From contig CAMAXV010000010.1 in assembly GCA_945862385.1 (NCBI GenBank), positions 1-64,000 on the forward strand: a stretch of 64,000 nucleotides of DNA, in the 5' to 3' direction. Position numbers and translations under genes: made by a program. This DNA is from Chitinophaga pinensis. GTDB lineage: Bacteria; Bacteroidota; Bacteroidia; Chitinophagales; Chitinophagaceae. Under the pieces are notes generated by a model that was not told the origin of the DNA, ran no database searches, and was given only the letters and a program-made list of their open reading frames with translations. Of the stretch, positions 1 through 7,142 are shown in pieces. How positions within the stretch are numbered: the stretch's first letter is position 1; each line of letters begins with the position of its first letter.

Positions 1-83
1 CAGATTTCCTTGACAGTCCTGCCTGTCTCCTGAGTTCTCAAAATCGACACAATCTGTGCCTCTGAAAAATTCTTCTTTTTCAT
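1..83 (-). CDS. IS3-family transposase OrfA, N-terminal fragment
   Basis: The minus strand from position 83 reads MKKKNFSEAQIVSILRTQET followed by GRTVKEI, and runs off the left edge. This matches the start of IS3-family OrfA proteins (HTH_Tnp_1 type), which open with a basic stretch and a helix of the form F-[ST]-E-x-Q-I-V before the helix-turn-helix. OrfA together with OrfB, made by programmed frameshifting, would form the DDE transposase; only 27 codons are visible, so the family assignment rests on this short stretch and on the adjacent TG-type terminus. Confidence 0.7.
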   Translation of the reverse strand, partial: MKKKNFSEAQIVSILRTQETGRTVKEI

Positions 84-149
84 GTTTAAACCATTTAAGT
101 TAGAAAATATTCTCTAAATCCGAATGGTCTAATTTTGGGGAACCTTACA
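1..149 (-). mobile_element. Left end of an IS3-family insertion sequence (partial)
   Basis: Read on the minus strand, the segment begins TGTAAGGTTCCCCAAAATT, an IS3-like terminus starting with TG, followed about 65 bases later by a transposase OrfA start. The rest of the element lies beyond the left edge. The boundary at about position 149 is inferred from the terminal TG and from the point where PorP/SprF coding similarity resumes. The target-site duplication cannot be checked because the other end is missing. Confidence 0.75.
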
Positions 150-727
150 TTAGCTTTGCCGATCAATTCACAAGCAATGGTTTCGATTTAAATCTGCCAT
201 CGAATCAAACTTTTGGCTTGGGAACTTTGACTTATGGAGATATCAATACAGGTTTGATGTATAATTACAATGGAGAGGCTGGTAGTTTTTATCTGGGTGC
301 TTCAGCTTATCATTTAACAAGACCTAAAGAAAGCTTTTTGAACAATAGTATGAACCGAATTCCTGTAAGGTATACGGTACATGCTGGTGGTGGCTTCAAT
401 GTTGGTCTTGATGGATCAATTTATGGATCTGGTTTATTCATGTCTCAAGGCAATATTTCACAGGCAGTTGTTGGTATGGCATATGGAAAACAACTTTCAA
501 GTTCTTTAGATGACATTCGGGTTTTTGCCGGAGCCTGGTATAGAAATAAAGATGCAGTAATTCCCTACGTGGGCTATATTTATAACAATTTTCAGTTTGG
601 CTTAACATATGATGTTAATATCTCACAGTTAAGTACTTCAGTATCTCGTTACAGAAGTTTTGAGGTTTCAATGATTTATATTTTCCTTGATAAGTCTGAG
701 TATAGAAGATTTGTACCTTGGTATTGA
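150..727 (+). pseudogene. PorP/SprF family membrane protein, 5' end removed by IS insertion
   Basis: In frame from about position 152 the sequence reads SFADQFTSNGFDLNLPSNQT and then continues as a beta-rich protein to the stop at 727. SFxDQF-type openings followed by repeated short strands, and the late motif YDVNIS followed by a strand with FEVSMIY, are typical of the C-terminal two thirds of PorP/SprF proteins, outer-membrane partners of type IX secretion. The intact paralogue at 12669-13664 shares GFHYDINIS and a FELVVSR end. The signal peptide and N-terminal strands are absent: the frame runs back into the insertion sequence and meets a stop at 101-103. A TTG at 218 could still initiate a 169-residue fragment, but it would lack an export signal. 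Treated as a disrupted gene. Confidence 0.75.
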
Positions 728-752
728 TTTAATATTATTAATTTTAGTTTGA

Positions 753-1034
753 ATGAAATTTCTCAAAACCTTCAAAAACAAATACCTAATAGCAACCATT
801 CTTTTTATTGTATGGATGCTTTTCTTCGATCACAACAACATATTCCTGCACCTGCAATACCGGAAAGAGCTGAATGAACTTAAAGCAGATAAGAAATACT
901 ACCAGGAACAGATTGATCTGACCAGGAAGGAGGTAGATCTTATCAAGAGCAATCCGCAGGCCATGGAAAAAGTTGCCAGAGAGCAATACCTGATGAAAAA
1001 AGATGATGAAGATGTTTTTGTTGTGAAGGAGTGA
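753..1034 (+). CDS. FtsB/DivIC family cell-division protein
   Basis: A 93-residue protein with a short cytoplasmic N-terminus, one membrane helix (about residues 11-28, rich in I, L, F and W) and a coiled coil (about 36-68, ELNELKADKKYYQEQI) ending in the motif NPQAMEKVAREQYLMKK. This layout, and the A-R-E-x-Y/L signature after the coil, define the septum formation initiator (DivIC/FtsB) family, which joins FtsL and FtsQ/DivIB at the division site. Length agrees with the family (about 90-110). In Bacteroidota this gene often sits near eno, but its upstream neighbour here has been altered by the insertion sequence. It is followed directly by a GGCACRAGG repeat array. Confidence 0.85.
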   Translation: MKFLKTFKNKYLIATILFIVWMLFFDHNNIFLHLQYRKELNELKADKKYYQEQIDLTRKEVDLIKSNPQAMEKVAREQYLMKKDDEDVFVVKE

Positions 1035-1042
1035 GGGGGAAA

Positions 1043-1092
1043 GAGGCACGAGGCACAAGGCACGAGGAAGACAGCCAGGCACGAGGGATAAG
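1043..1092 (+). repeat. Stop-adjacent GGCACRAGG repeat array (copy a)
   Basis: Starting 9 bases after the DivIC stop codon are four units of GGCACRAGG (GGCACGAGG, GGCACAAGG and variants) with the block ACAGCCAGGCACGAGG and the tail GATAAG. The same blocks follow the stop codons of the genes ending at 3480, 15038 and (minus strand) 5211. The remainder of the gap up to 1321 shows nothing else recognisable. Confidence 0.8.
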
Positions 1093-1320
1093 AAGCAGCC
1101 GGGAGGCTGTTATTAACATGTTGTCAACATTATGCGCTGATTGATAGGTGATGCTACTAATAATTTTAAATTTACAGCAATAAAAGCCATTGAGTGGCGT
1201 TTTTAAAGTCAGGATTCAGCCTCAAAACCTGCTTCCGACCACCATTCCAACAGATACCCGTTGATTTTTTAACCCTATTCCGTATCCTTTTACAATCTAA
1301 AAATTGATAAAAGGTTGATT

Positions 1321-1551
1321 ATGAGCCCTTTAATAAGTGAGAAAATGTTGCGTTACCTGTACAACGAGATGTCTGCTGAAGAAAGCATGGTGTTCCTGAA
1401 ATTCATAAACAGCAGTCCGGCTGTTCGTGAACAATTCAACCAAATGAAAGAAGGTTTTGAGACCCTTAACAGTATAAGCTTAAATCCATCCAGAAACACG
1501 GTAGACAGGATCCTGTCTTACGGATCCATCGATGGTTTCTCCATGCAATAA
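1321..1551 (+). CDS. Small conserved hypothetical protein
   Basis: A 76-residue, mostly helical protein from the ATG (a TTG two codons upstream at 1315 is also possible). It reads like short Chitinophagaceae proteins with an anti-sigma-factor-like N-terminal helix bundle (ISEKMLRYLYNEMSAEE, similar to the start of zinc-finger-less FecR/anti-sigma proteins, in which a helix is followed by ExxxF), but has no membrane segment and no cysteine. No function can be assigned. It converges on nth with only 8 bases between the stop codons. Codon use and the ordered helical pattern make it likely to be a real gene. Confidence 0.6.
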   Translation: MSPLISEKMLRYLYNEMSAEESMVFLKFINSSPAVREQFNQMKEGFETLNSISLNPSRNTVDRILSYGSIDGFSMQ

Positions 1552-1559
1552 TTTTACTT

Positions 1560-2216
1560 TTATTTCCGCTTCTTAAACTCCAGGCATATGGAGGTTAGTC
1601 CGCATGTCTCACATTTGGGATTCCTGGCCAAACAGGTATACCTCCCGTGTAATATCAGCCAGTGATGTGCCTTGTGTACCAGTTCCTCGGGGATATGCTG
1701 AATCAATTGTTTTTCCGCCGCCAAAGGGGTAGTTGCCCCCTTAGTTAGTCCCAGCCGGGCTGAAACCCTGAATACATGGGTGTCTACAGCCATATTCGGC
1801 TGTTGGTCAATGACTGAAGTAATCACATTCGCCGTTTTCCTTCCCACTCCTGGCAGCTTGATCAGCTCTTCCACGGTCATCGGTACCTCTCCCCCAAAAT
1901 CATTCATCAGCATCTGCGCCATGCCAATGAGGTGTTTCGTTTTGTTATTGGGATAGGATATGCTTTTAATGATGGGAAAAAGTGTGTCAAAATCGGTAGC
2001 AGCCATTGAAGCCGGATCAGGGAACTCCATGAAAATAGCCGGTGTTGTGAGGTTGACGCGCTTGTCTGTGCACTGGGCCGACAAGATCACTGCCACCAAC
2101 AGCTGGAAGGGATTGTCGTATAACAACTCAGTCTCTGCCTCGGGAATCTGCTGCTGGAAATGGTCAATGACGATGGCGTAACGCTCTTTCCTTTTCATAC
2201 CCTGCAATTTCCTCAT
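1560..2216 (-). CDS. nth: Endonuclease III (DNA glycosylase/AP lyase)
   Basis: A base-excision-repair enzyme that removes oxidised pyrimidines and cuts the abasic strand. The helix-hairpin-helix is LPGVGRKTAN (residues 121-130) with the catalytic lysine at K127, and the catalytic aspartate is D145 in AVDTHVFR. The C-terminus carries the [4Fe-4S] ligand pattern C-x6-C-x2-C-x5-C (C195, C202, C205, C211). Length 218 matches the family (about 210-220). MKRKERY at residue 7 is an alternative start that fits the family N-terminus better. It is divergent from the permease gene, with 46 bases between the starts. Confidence 0.95.
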   Translation of the reverse strand: MRKLQGMKRKERYAIVIDHFQQQIPEAETELLYDNPFQLLVAVILSAQCTDKRVNLTTPAIFMEFPDPASMAATDFDTLFPIIKSISYPNNKTKHLIGMAQMLMNDFGGEVPMTVEELIKLPGVGRKTANVITSVIDQQPNMAVDTHVFRVSARLGLTKGATTPLAAEKQLIQHIPEELVHKAHHWLILHGRYTCLARNPKCETCGLTSICLEFKKRK

Positions 2217-2262
2217 TATTCATCGATTTTCCTTAAATTCAAACCTCAAAACTGATTGCCAC

Positions 2263-3480
2263 ATGAAACCAATGCTTCGATTCCAGCTTTCTCTCATGAT
2301 GTTCATGCAATTCTTTGTATGGGGCGCATGGTACGGACAAATGAGTAAATACATGACAGACCAGCTGGGGGCCAGCGGAGACCAGGTAGGCAGTGCCTAT
2401 GCCGCTTTCTCCATTGCCATGATCATTGCACCATTTTTTGTGGGGATGCTGGCAGACCGGTATTTTCAGGCTCAGAAAGTGCTGGGTGTGCTCAATATTC
2501 TCGGCGCAGCAATACTTTATGTGCTCACGACCATCACCAATGCGGATACCTTCTACTGGGTTATGCTGCTCTATTGCCTGACCTTCGCGCCAACCATCGC
2601 ACTCACAGCTTCTATCTCCATGAGAAATATGTCCAATCCGGAAAAGGAGTTTCCAGCTATCCGTGTATTTGGTACCATTGCGTGGATTGCCGTAGTGAAC
2701 CTGGTTGGGTTCATGGGAGTGGGTGATAAGGTAACCATCTTTCAGATATCTATGATCTCAGCCGCTGTGCTGGGCGTTCTGTCTTTTATGCTGCCAGCAA
2801 CACCGCCAACAGCAACGGGACCATCTTCATTTGCGCAAATCATCGGAAAGGATGCATTTGTCCTTTTCAAAGACCGTTCCTTCCTTATTTTCTTTTTCTC
2901 CTCGGTACTGATCTGTATCCCTCTTTCTTTCTATTATACCTGGGCGAATCCGTCGCTTACTGATGGATTCAAAGCAGCGTTCCCATCGGCTGATCCCAGT
3001 ACTTTCCGGATTGAGAACATGATGTCGCTCGGACAGGTTTCTGAGGTGTTGTTCATGCTCTTACTGCCACTGGCCTATTCAAAGCTGGGGGTGAAAAATA
3101 TTCTCATAATCGGACTGGTTGCCTGGATTATCCGCTTTGCTTTCTTCGGCTATGGTGATGCTGCACTTTCTCAATGGATGTTGTATGCTGCGATCCTCTT
3201 GCATGGTGTCTGCTACGACTTCTTCTTCGTCAGCGGTATGATCTATACGGATGCCAAAGCTGGAGATAAAATCAAATCACAGGCACAAGGATTAATTTCA
3301 TTGGCCACTTACGGATTGGGAATGTTCATTGGGTCAATTGTAGCAGGTAAGGTGAAAGATACTTATACCACAGATAATGTGACCAACTGGCTCAATGTAT
3401 GGCTGGTTCCTGCTGGGATTGCTGCAGTGATTCTGGTGTTGTTTTTGTTGTTCTTTAAGGATAATAAGGTGAAGGCGTGA
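2263..3480 (+). CDS. Nucleoside:H+ symporter family MFS permease
   Basis: A 405-residue inner-membrane protein with about 12 hydrophobic helices. The N-terminus (LSLMMFMQFFVWGAWYG) and the following YAAFSIAMIIAPFFVGMLAD are characteristic of the NupG/XapB nucleoside-proton symporter branch of the major facilitator superfamily, in which W-G-A-W/S-x-x-x-x-G follows the first helix. Family members import nucleosides with protons; the substrate of this protein is inferred only. The stop is followed one base later by repeat copy b. Divergent from nth. Confidence 0.85.
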   Translation: MKPMLRFQLSLMMFMQFFVWGAWYGQMSKYMTDQLGASGDQVGSAYAAFSIAMIIAPFFVGMLADRYFQAQKVLGVLNILGAAILYVLTTITNADTFYWVMLLYCLTFAPTIALTASISMRNMSNPEKEFPAIRVFGTIAWIAVVNLVGFMGVGDKVTIFQISMISAAVLGVLSFMLPATPPTATGPSSFAQIIGKDAFVLFKDRSFLIFFFSSVLICIPLSFYYTWANPSLTDGFKAAFPSADPSTFRIENMMSLGQVSEVLFMLLLPLAYSKLGVKNILIIGLVAWIIRFAFFGYGDAALSQWMLYAAILLHGVCYDFFFVSGMIYTDAKAGDKIKSQAQGLISLATYGLGMFIGSIVAGKVKDTYTTDNVTNWLNVWLVPAGIAAVILVLFLLFFKDNKVKA

Positions 3481-3481
3481 T

Positions 3482-3558
3482 ACAGCCAGGCACAAGGCAC
3501 AAGGGATAAGGCACGAGGCACAAGGCACGAGGGATGAGTTTACCTACCTCTGGTAGGG
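3482..3558 (+). repeat. Stop-adjacent GGCACRAGG repeat array (copy b)
   Basis: It begins one base after the permease stop with ACAGCCAGGCACAAGG, continues through several GGCACRAGG units and GGGATAAGG, and ends GGGATGAGTTTACCTACC then TCTGGTAGG. The whole block recurs inverted at 5121-5210, so the two copies flank the dehydrogenase gene. Read relative to its own upstream gene, each copy has the same orientation. Confidence 0.8.
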
Positions 3559-3588
3559 CACAAATCTAAATCAATCAAACTTTAATAT

Positions 3589-4782
3589 ATGGTGAAGTTA
3601 GCAATGTTAGGTTCCGGATTTATCGGAAGGTTTTATGCAGACTCCATTCAGGGTTTGCGCAGCAAAGACAGGATAGTATCGATCTATTCCAGAAGGGAAG
3701 AGCAGGCAAAGAAATTTGCTGAGGATTATGGTTGTGATCATTATACAACTGATATGGAAGAATCGATTGCCCATCCTGATGTGGACATGGTCTGTATCTC
3801 CCTTCCCAATAACCTGCATGAGGCGGCTGTAATGTTGTGTATCAAACACAAGAAAGCCGTTATTACAACAAAACCCCTGGGCCGCAATGCTGCTGAAGCC
3901 AAGCGGATGCTTGAAGCTGTTGAGCAGGCTGGAATTTTCAATGGCTACCTGGAAGATCTTGTGTATACTCCCAAATTCCTCAAGGCTTATGAAAGTGTAA
4001 AGAATGGTGCACTCGGCAGGATCCTTTGGGCGAAGTCCAGGGAAACACATCCTGGTCCGCACAGCGACTGGTTCTGGGACATCGAACAGGCCGGAGGAGG
4101 TTGTATCCTTGACCTTGGATGCCATTGTGTGGAGATTACTCGCAGTTATATCGGGAAAGATATTCGTCCGGTTGAAGTAATGTGCTGGGCAGATACCCAG
4201 GTGAAACCTATTGATGCGGAAGACAATGCAATCGGACTGGTAAAATATGAAAATGGAGCAATCGGACAGTTTGAAGTGAGCTGGACATTCCGCGGTGGAT
4301 TAGACCTGCGTGATGAAGTCATGGGTTCAGAAGGAACCATCTGGGTCAATGGCTTTTTGCGAACCGGTTTTGATATGTTCACAACAGGCAAGGGTGCGGA
4401 TTACGTGGCAGAAAAAGCGGAAACCAATTCAGGCTGGCTGTTTCCGGTAGGTGATGAACTCAACGAACTGGGATATAATCACATGTTCACGGAGATGTTT
4501 AATTGCTATGAGCGCGGTACCAAACCCAGGGAAACCTTCTATGATGGATACCTTGTGAATGCTGTGCTGGATGCAGCTTACAAGAGTGTGAAGTCAAAAA
4601 TCTGGGAGCCCGTCATCCTCGACGACTGGCGCGGTAAAACCGGTGTCACAAAAGATAGCCACCTCATAGAATTTGATGCAGACCATTATCTTGTAAAAGA
4701 AGAGATGACCCATTATGGCACGAAGAAACTGATCCTGAAGGAGAAGGCGACGGGGAAGATTGTTGAGAGGATAGTGGAATAG
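3589..4782 (+). CDS. Gfo/Idh/MocA family NAD(P)-dependent oxidoreductase
   Basis: A 397-residue cytoplasmic dehydrogenase. The N-terminal Rossmann fold begins KLAMLGSGFIGRFYAD (nucleotide-binding GxGxxG) and reaches the TTKPLGRNAAEAKRML motif, equivalent to the conserved E/T-K-P of the family. The C-terminal half holds the alpha/beta substrate domain, with GGGCILDLGCHCVE as the usual D-x-G-x-H region. Family members oxidise sugars, inositols or related alcohols, or act as trans-dihydrodiol dehydrogenases; the substrate here is unknown. The last three codons lie in an 8-bp tandem repeat (4773-4820). Confidence 0.85.
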   Translation: MVKLAMLGSGFIGRFYADSIQGLRSKDRIVSIYSRREEQAKKFAEDYGCDHYTTDMEESIAHPDVDMVCISLPNNLHEAAVMLCIKHKKAVITTKPLGRNAAEAKRMLEAVEQAGIFNGYLEDLVYTPKFLKAYESVKNGALGRILWAKSRETHPGPHSDWFWDIEQAGGGCILDLGCHCVEITRSYIGKDIRPVEVMCWADTQVKPIDAEDNAIGLVKYENGAIGQFEVSWTFRGGLDLRDEVMGSEGTIWVNGFLRTGFDMFTTGKGADYVAEKAETNSGWLFPVGDELNELGYNHMFTEMFNCYERGTKPRETFYDGYLVNAVLDAAYKSVKSKIWEPVILDDWRGKTGVTKDSHLIEFDADHYLVKEEMTHYGTKKLILKEKATGKIVERIVE

Positions 4783-4820
4783 TGGAATAGTGGAATAGTG
4801 GAATAGTGGAATAGTGGAAT
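4773..4820 (+). repeat. Six tandem copies of AGTGGAAT across a stop codon
   Basis: Six exact 8-bp units run without interruption. The last residues of the dehydrogenase (I-V-E) and its TAG stop at 4780-4782 are written by the first units; the rest lie downstream. Because 8 is not a multiple of three, gain or loss of units leaves the first stop in place but varies the 3' untranslated length. Confidence 0.9.
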
Positions 4821-4828
4821 AACTTTTT

Positions 4829-4876
4829 AAACGGGTAAAAATCGGAAATAATTCGTTTTTTTACCCGTTTTTTTTT
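4829..4876 (+). terminator. Rho-independent terminator of the Gfo/Idh/MocA gene
   Basis: A 13-bp perfect stem, AAACGGGTAAAAA (4829-4841) with TTTTTACCCGTTT (4858-4870), has a 16-base loop and is followed by a run of T on the plus strand. It would end plus-strand transcription just after the tandem 8-mer array. Confidence 0.75.
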
Positions 4877-4917
4877 GTCAGCTATTTAGGATTTGTCCAC
4901 TTAGAAGTGTCATTCAG

Positions 4918-5075
4918 AATTCCCCTCCTGGCCAGGAGGGGTGGCAAGAATTAGGCTGAGCCATAGGCGAAGACAAATTCTTGACGGGGTGGTGGGAATA
5001 TAAATAAAATCCACCACCCCGTCTTTCGATTCGCTTCGCTCTCGAAATCCACCCCTCCTGGCCAGGAGGGGAATT
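4918..5075. repeat. Modular nested-palindrome element, copy A (complete)
   Basis: A non-coding element of about 158 bp. Its ends are inverted repeats of about 27 bp, each built round the 20-bp perfect palindrome CCCCTCCTGGCCAGGAGGGG. Inside, in order: a hairpin CAAGAATT...AATTCTTG, a 13-bp pair GACGGGGTGGTGG ... CCACCACCCCGTC (4983-4995, 5011-5023), and a hairpin TTTCGA...TCGAAA. Related elements occur at 7951, 24517, 41321 and 60392. The gap 4783-5210 holds no gene; it consists of the tandem array, the terminator, this element and repeat copy c. Confidence 0.85.
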
Positions 5076-5120
5076 TGTGAAGAAGGTTAATCTGAACTTA
5101 TACCCAAACTGCGGTTTTCA

Positions 5121-5210
5121 AGCCTACCAGAGGTAGGTAAACTTATCCCTCATCCCTCGTCCCTCGTGCCCAGCCTACGGCTGGCAGGCTTGTGCCTCGT
5201 GCCTGGCTGT
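5121..5210 (-). repeat. Stop-adjacent GGCACRAGG repeat array (copy c)
   Basis: Read on the minus strand it starts immediately after the korA stop codon with ACAGCCAGGCACGAGG, followed by GGCACAAG, a small hairpin (CAGCC-GTA-GGCTG), GGCACGAGG units, GGGATAAG, and ends with TTTACCTACCTCTGGTAGG. It is the inverted counterpart of copy b. Confidence 0.8.
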
Positions 5211-7058
5211 TTATAAATATTTTCTCACTTCCCCAACCAACTCTCCTTTTGTAATCGGTGTTCCTTTGATTTTGTTATAAGGTTTGGCGTCTACGAGGTA
5301 GACGTCACGGATGATTTTGATGAGTTGTCCGTTGTTGATCTCAGGTACCAGCACGGTTTCAAAGTTGCTGATGAGTTCACCGAGATTTTTCGGGAATGGT
5401 CTCAGGTAGCGCAGGTGTGCATGAGATACTGCATGGCCTTCGCTGATGAGTTCCTGCACGGCACTTTTGATAGAGCCGAACGTAGAACCCCATCCAAGAA
5501 CCAGCACTTTACCTTTTGTGTCTCCACTGTCTACCTGCTGATCAGGGATGTAGTTGGCAATCAGATCCACTTTGGCCTGACGTGTTTTCACCATGTGCTC
5601 ATGGTTATCGGGGTCATAGCTTACATTACCGGTGATATCCTGTTTTTCAAGTCCGCCAATGCGGTGTTCCAGACCTTTGGTGCCCGGAACAGCCCAGGGC
5701 CTCACGAGTTTTTCATCACGTTTGTATGGGTGGAATTTTGTTTCATCTTCAGACAGTCCCTCTTTGAATTTCACTTCAATCGGAGCGAGGTCCGCTTCCT
5801 GTGGGAACCTCCAGGGTTCTGCACCATTGGCGATATAGCCATCGCTGAGGAACATGACAGGTGTCATGTGTTGCAGTGATATGCGGGCTGCTTCGTAAAC
5901 GGCACTGAAGCAATCGCTTGGGGTAGAAGCTGAGATGACAGGCATCGGACATTCGCCATTGCGACCATAATACGCCTGTAGGAGGTCACTTTGTTCTGTT
6001 TTGGTAGGAAGACCAGTTGATGGTCCGCCACGTTGCACGTCAATTATCAGCAAGGGTATTTCCAGCATAACAGCCAGTCCCATCGCCTCACCTTTCAGCG
6101 CAATACCAGGGCCTGATGTAGTGGTGACGGCCATGGCGCCGCCGTAGGCGGCGCCAATAGCTGCTGAAATACCGGCTATCTCGTCTTCCGCCTGGAAGGT
6201 CTTGACACCAAAATTTTTCATCCTGCTGAGCTCATGTAAAATATCGGAAGCAGGTGTAATGGGGTACGTTCCCAGAAACAGGGTGAGTCCGCTTTTCTGA
6301 GAAGCTGCAACCAGTCCCATCGCCAGCGCCTGGTTACCCATGATGGAACGGTATGTACCTGGAACCATTTTGGCTTTTTCCACTTTGTAGCGGGTGGTAA
6401 AAGTTTCAGTTGTGTCCCCATAATTATAACCTGCCTGGAGTGCTTTGATATTGGCATTGAGGATCTCATCCTTTTTGCCGAACTTTTCCTTGAGGAAGTT
6501 AAGGGTGCTTTCCATATCCCTACTGTACATCCAGTAGAGGAAACCCAGCACAAACATGTTCTTGGCACGGTCCTTTTCCTTCGTCCCCATCGTGATTTCC
6601 TTCAATGCCTCACGCGTCATCTTGGTCACATCCATTTTAATCAGCTCGAATCCTTCGAGTGAATTGTCTTCGAGGGGATTAACACCGTCAGGATAATTGG
6701 CAAGTCTCAGGTTTTTGGCATCAAATCCATCCACATTGGCGATGATCCGGCCTCCTTTCTTGATGGCTTTGAGGTTCGATTTCAGTGCTGCTGCGTTCAT
6801 GGCTACCAGCACATCACATAAATCACCTGGGGTATATATGGCATCACTGGAGAAACGGAGCTGGTAACCGCTCACGCCTGGAAGTGTACCCTGCGGTGCA
6901 CGTATCTCTGCAGGGAAATCAGGGAAAGTGGCTAAATCGATTCCAAGGAGAGCTGTATTATTGGTAAACTGACTTCCTGTCAACTGCATTCCGTCTCCGG
7001 AATCACCTGCAAACTTGATGACAATATCACTGAGCAGTTCTTCTTTACGCTGTGGCAT
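5211..7058 (-). CDS. korA: 2-oxoacid:acceptor (2-oxoglutarate:ferredoxin-type) oxidoreductase, fused gamma-alpha subunit
   Basis: A 615-residue protein with two fused parts. Residues 1 to about 190 are the gamma-type domain (FAGDSGDGMQLTGSQF and PAEIRAPQGTLPGVSGYQ). Residues about 235 to 615 are the pyrimidine-binding alpha subunit, with GNQALAMGLVAASQKSGL, TYPITPASDILHELS and FQAEDEIAGISAAIGAAYGG. The alpha chain pairs with a thiamine-diphosphate beta subunit to convert a 2-oxoacid and CoA to acyl-CoA, passing electrons to ferredoxin. In many genomes korB follows at once; here the gene ends in repeats and a convergent dehydrogenase, and no beta subunit is visible in the window. A -7-like box TAATTTTG lies about 70 bases upstream. 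Confidence 0.9.
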   Translation of the reverse strand: MPQRKEELLSDIVIKFAGDSGDGMQLTGSQFTNNTALLGIDLATFPDFPAEIRAPQGTLPGVSGYQLRFSSDAIYTPGDLCDVLVAMNAAALKSNLKAIKKGGRIIANVDGFDAKNLRLANYPDGVNPLEDNSLEGFELIKMDVTKMTREALKEITMGTKEKDRAKNMFVLGFLYWMYSRDMESTLNFLKEKFGKKDEILNANIKALQAGYNYGDTTETFTTRYKVEKAKMVPGTYRSIMGNQALAMGLVAASQKSGLTLFLGTYPITPASDILHELSRMKNFGVKTFQAEDEIAGISAAIGAAYGGAMAVTTTSGPGIALKGEAMGLAVMLEIPLLIIDVQRGGPSTGLPTKTEQSDLLQAYYGRNGECPMPVISASTPSDCFSAVYEAARISLQHMTPVMFLSDGYIANGAEPWRFPQEADLAPIEVKFKEGLSEDETKFHPYKRDEKLVRPWAVPGTKGLEHRIGGLEKQDITGNVSYDPDNHEHMVKTRQAKVDLIANYIPDQQVDSGDTKGKVLVLGWGSTFGSIKSAVQELISEGHAVSHAHLRYLRPFPKNLGELISNFETVLVPEINNGQLIKIIRDVYLVDAKPYNKIKGTPITKGELVGEVRKYL

Positions 7059-7128
7059 GGTTTTTGATTATTTGGGTCATGACTGAGCAAAATGTTGCCG
7101 TGTCAATGAAATTAATTAAATTAGATTA

Positions 7129-7136
7129 CAAAATTA
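7129..7136 (-). promoter_or_regulatory. Candidate -7 box (TAATTTTG) for korA
   Basis: The minus strand carries TAATTTTG, fitting the Bacteroidota sigma-ABfA -7 consensus TAnnTTTG, about 70 bases before the korA start. No clear -33 TTG is seen at the usual distance, so this is a motif match only. Confidence 0.35.
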
Positions 7137-7142
7137 CCCTTT

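Noticed and set aside
1043-1092. CRISPR array from the GGCACRAGG repeats
   Set aside because: Units are 9 bases and contiguous, without unique spacers of about 30 bases, and no cas genes are present.
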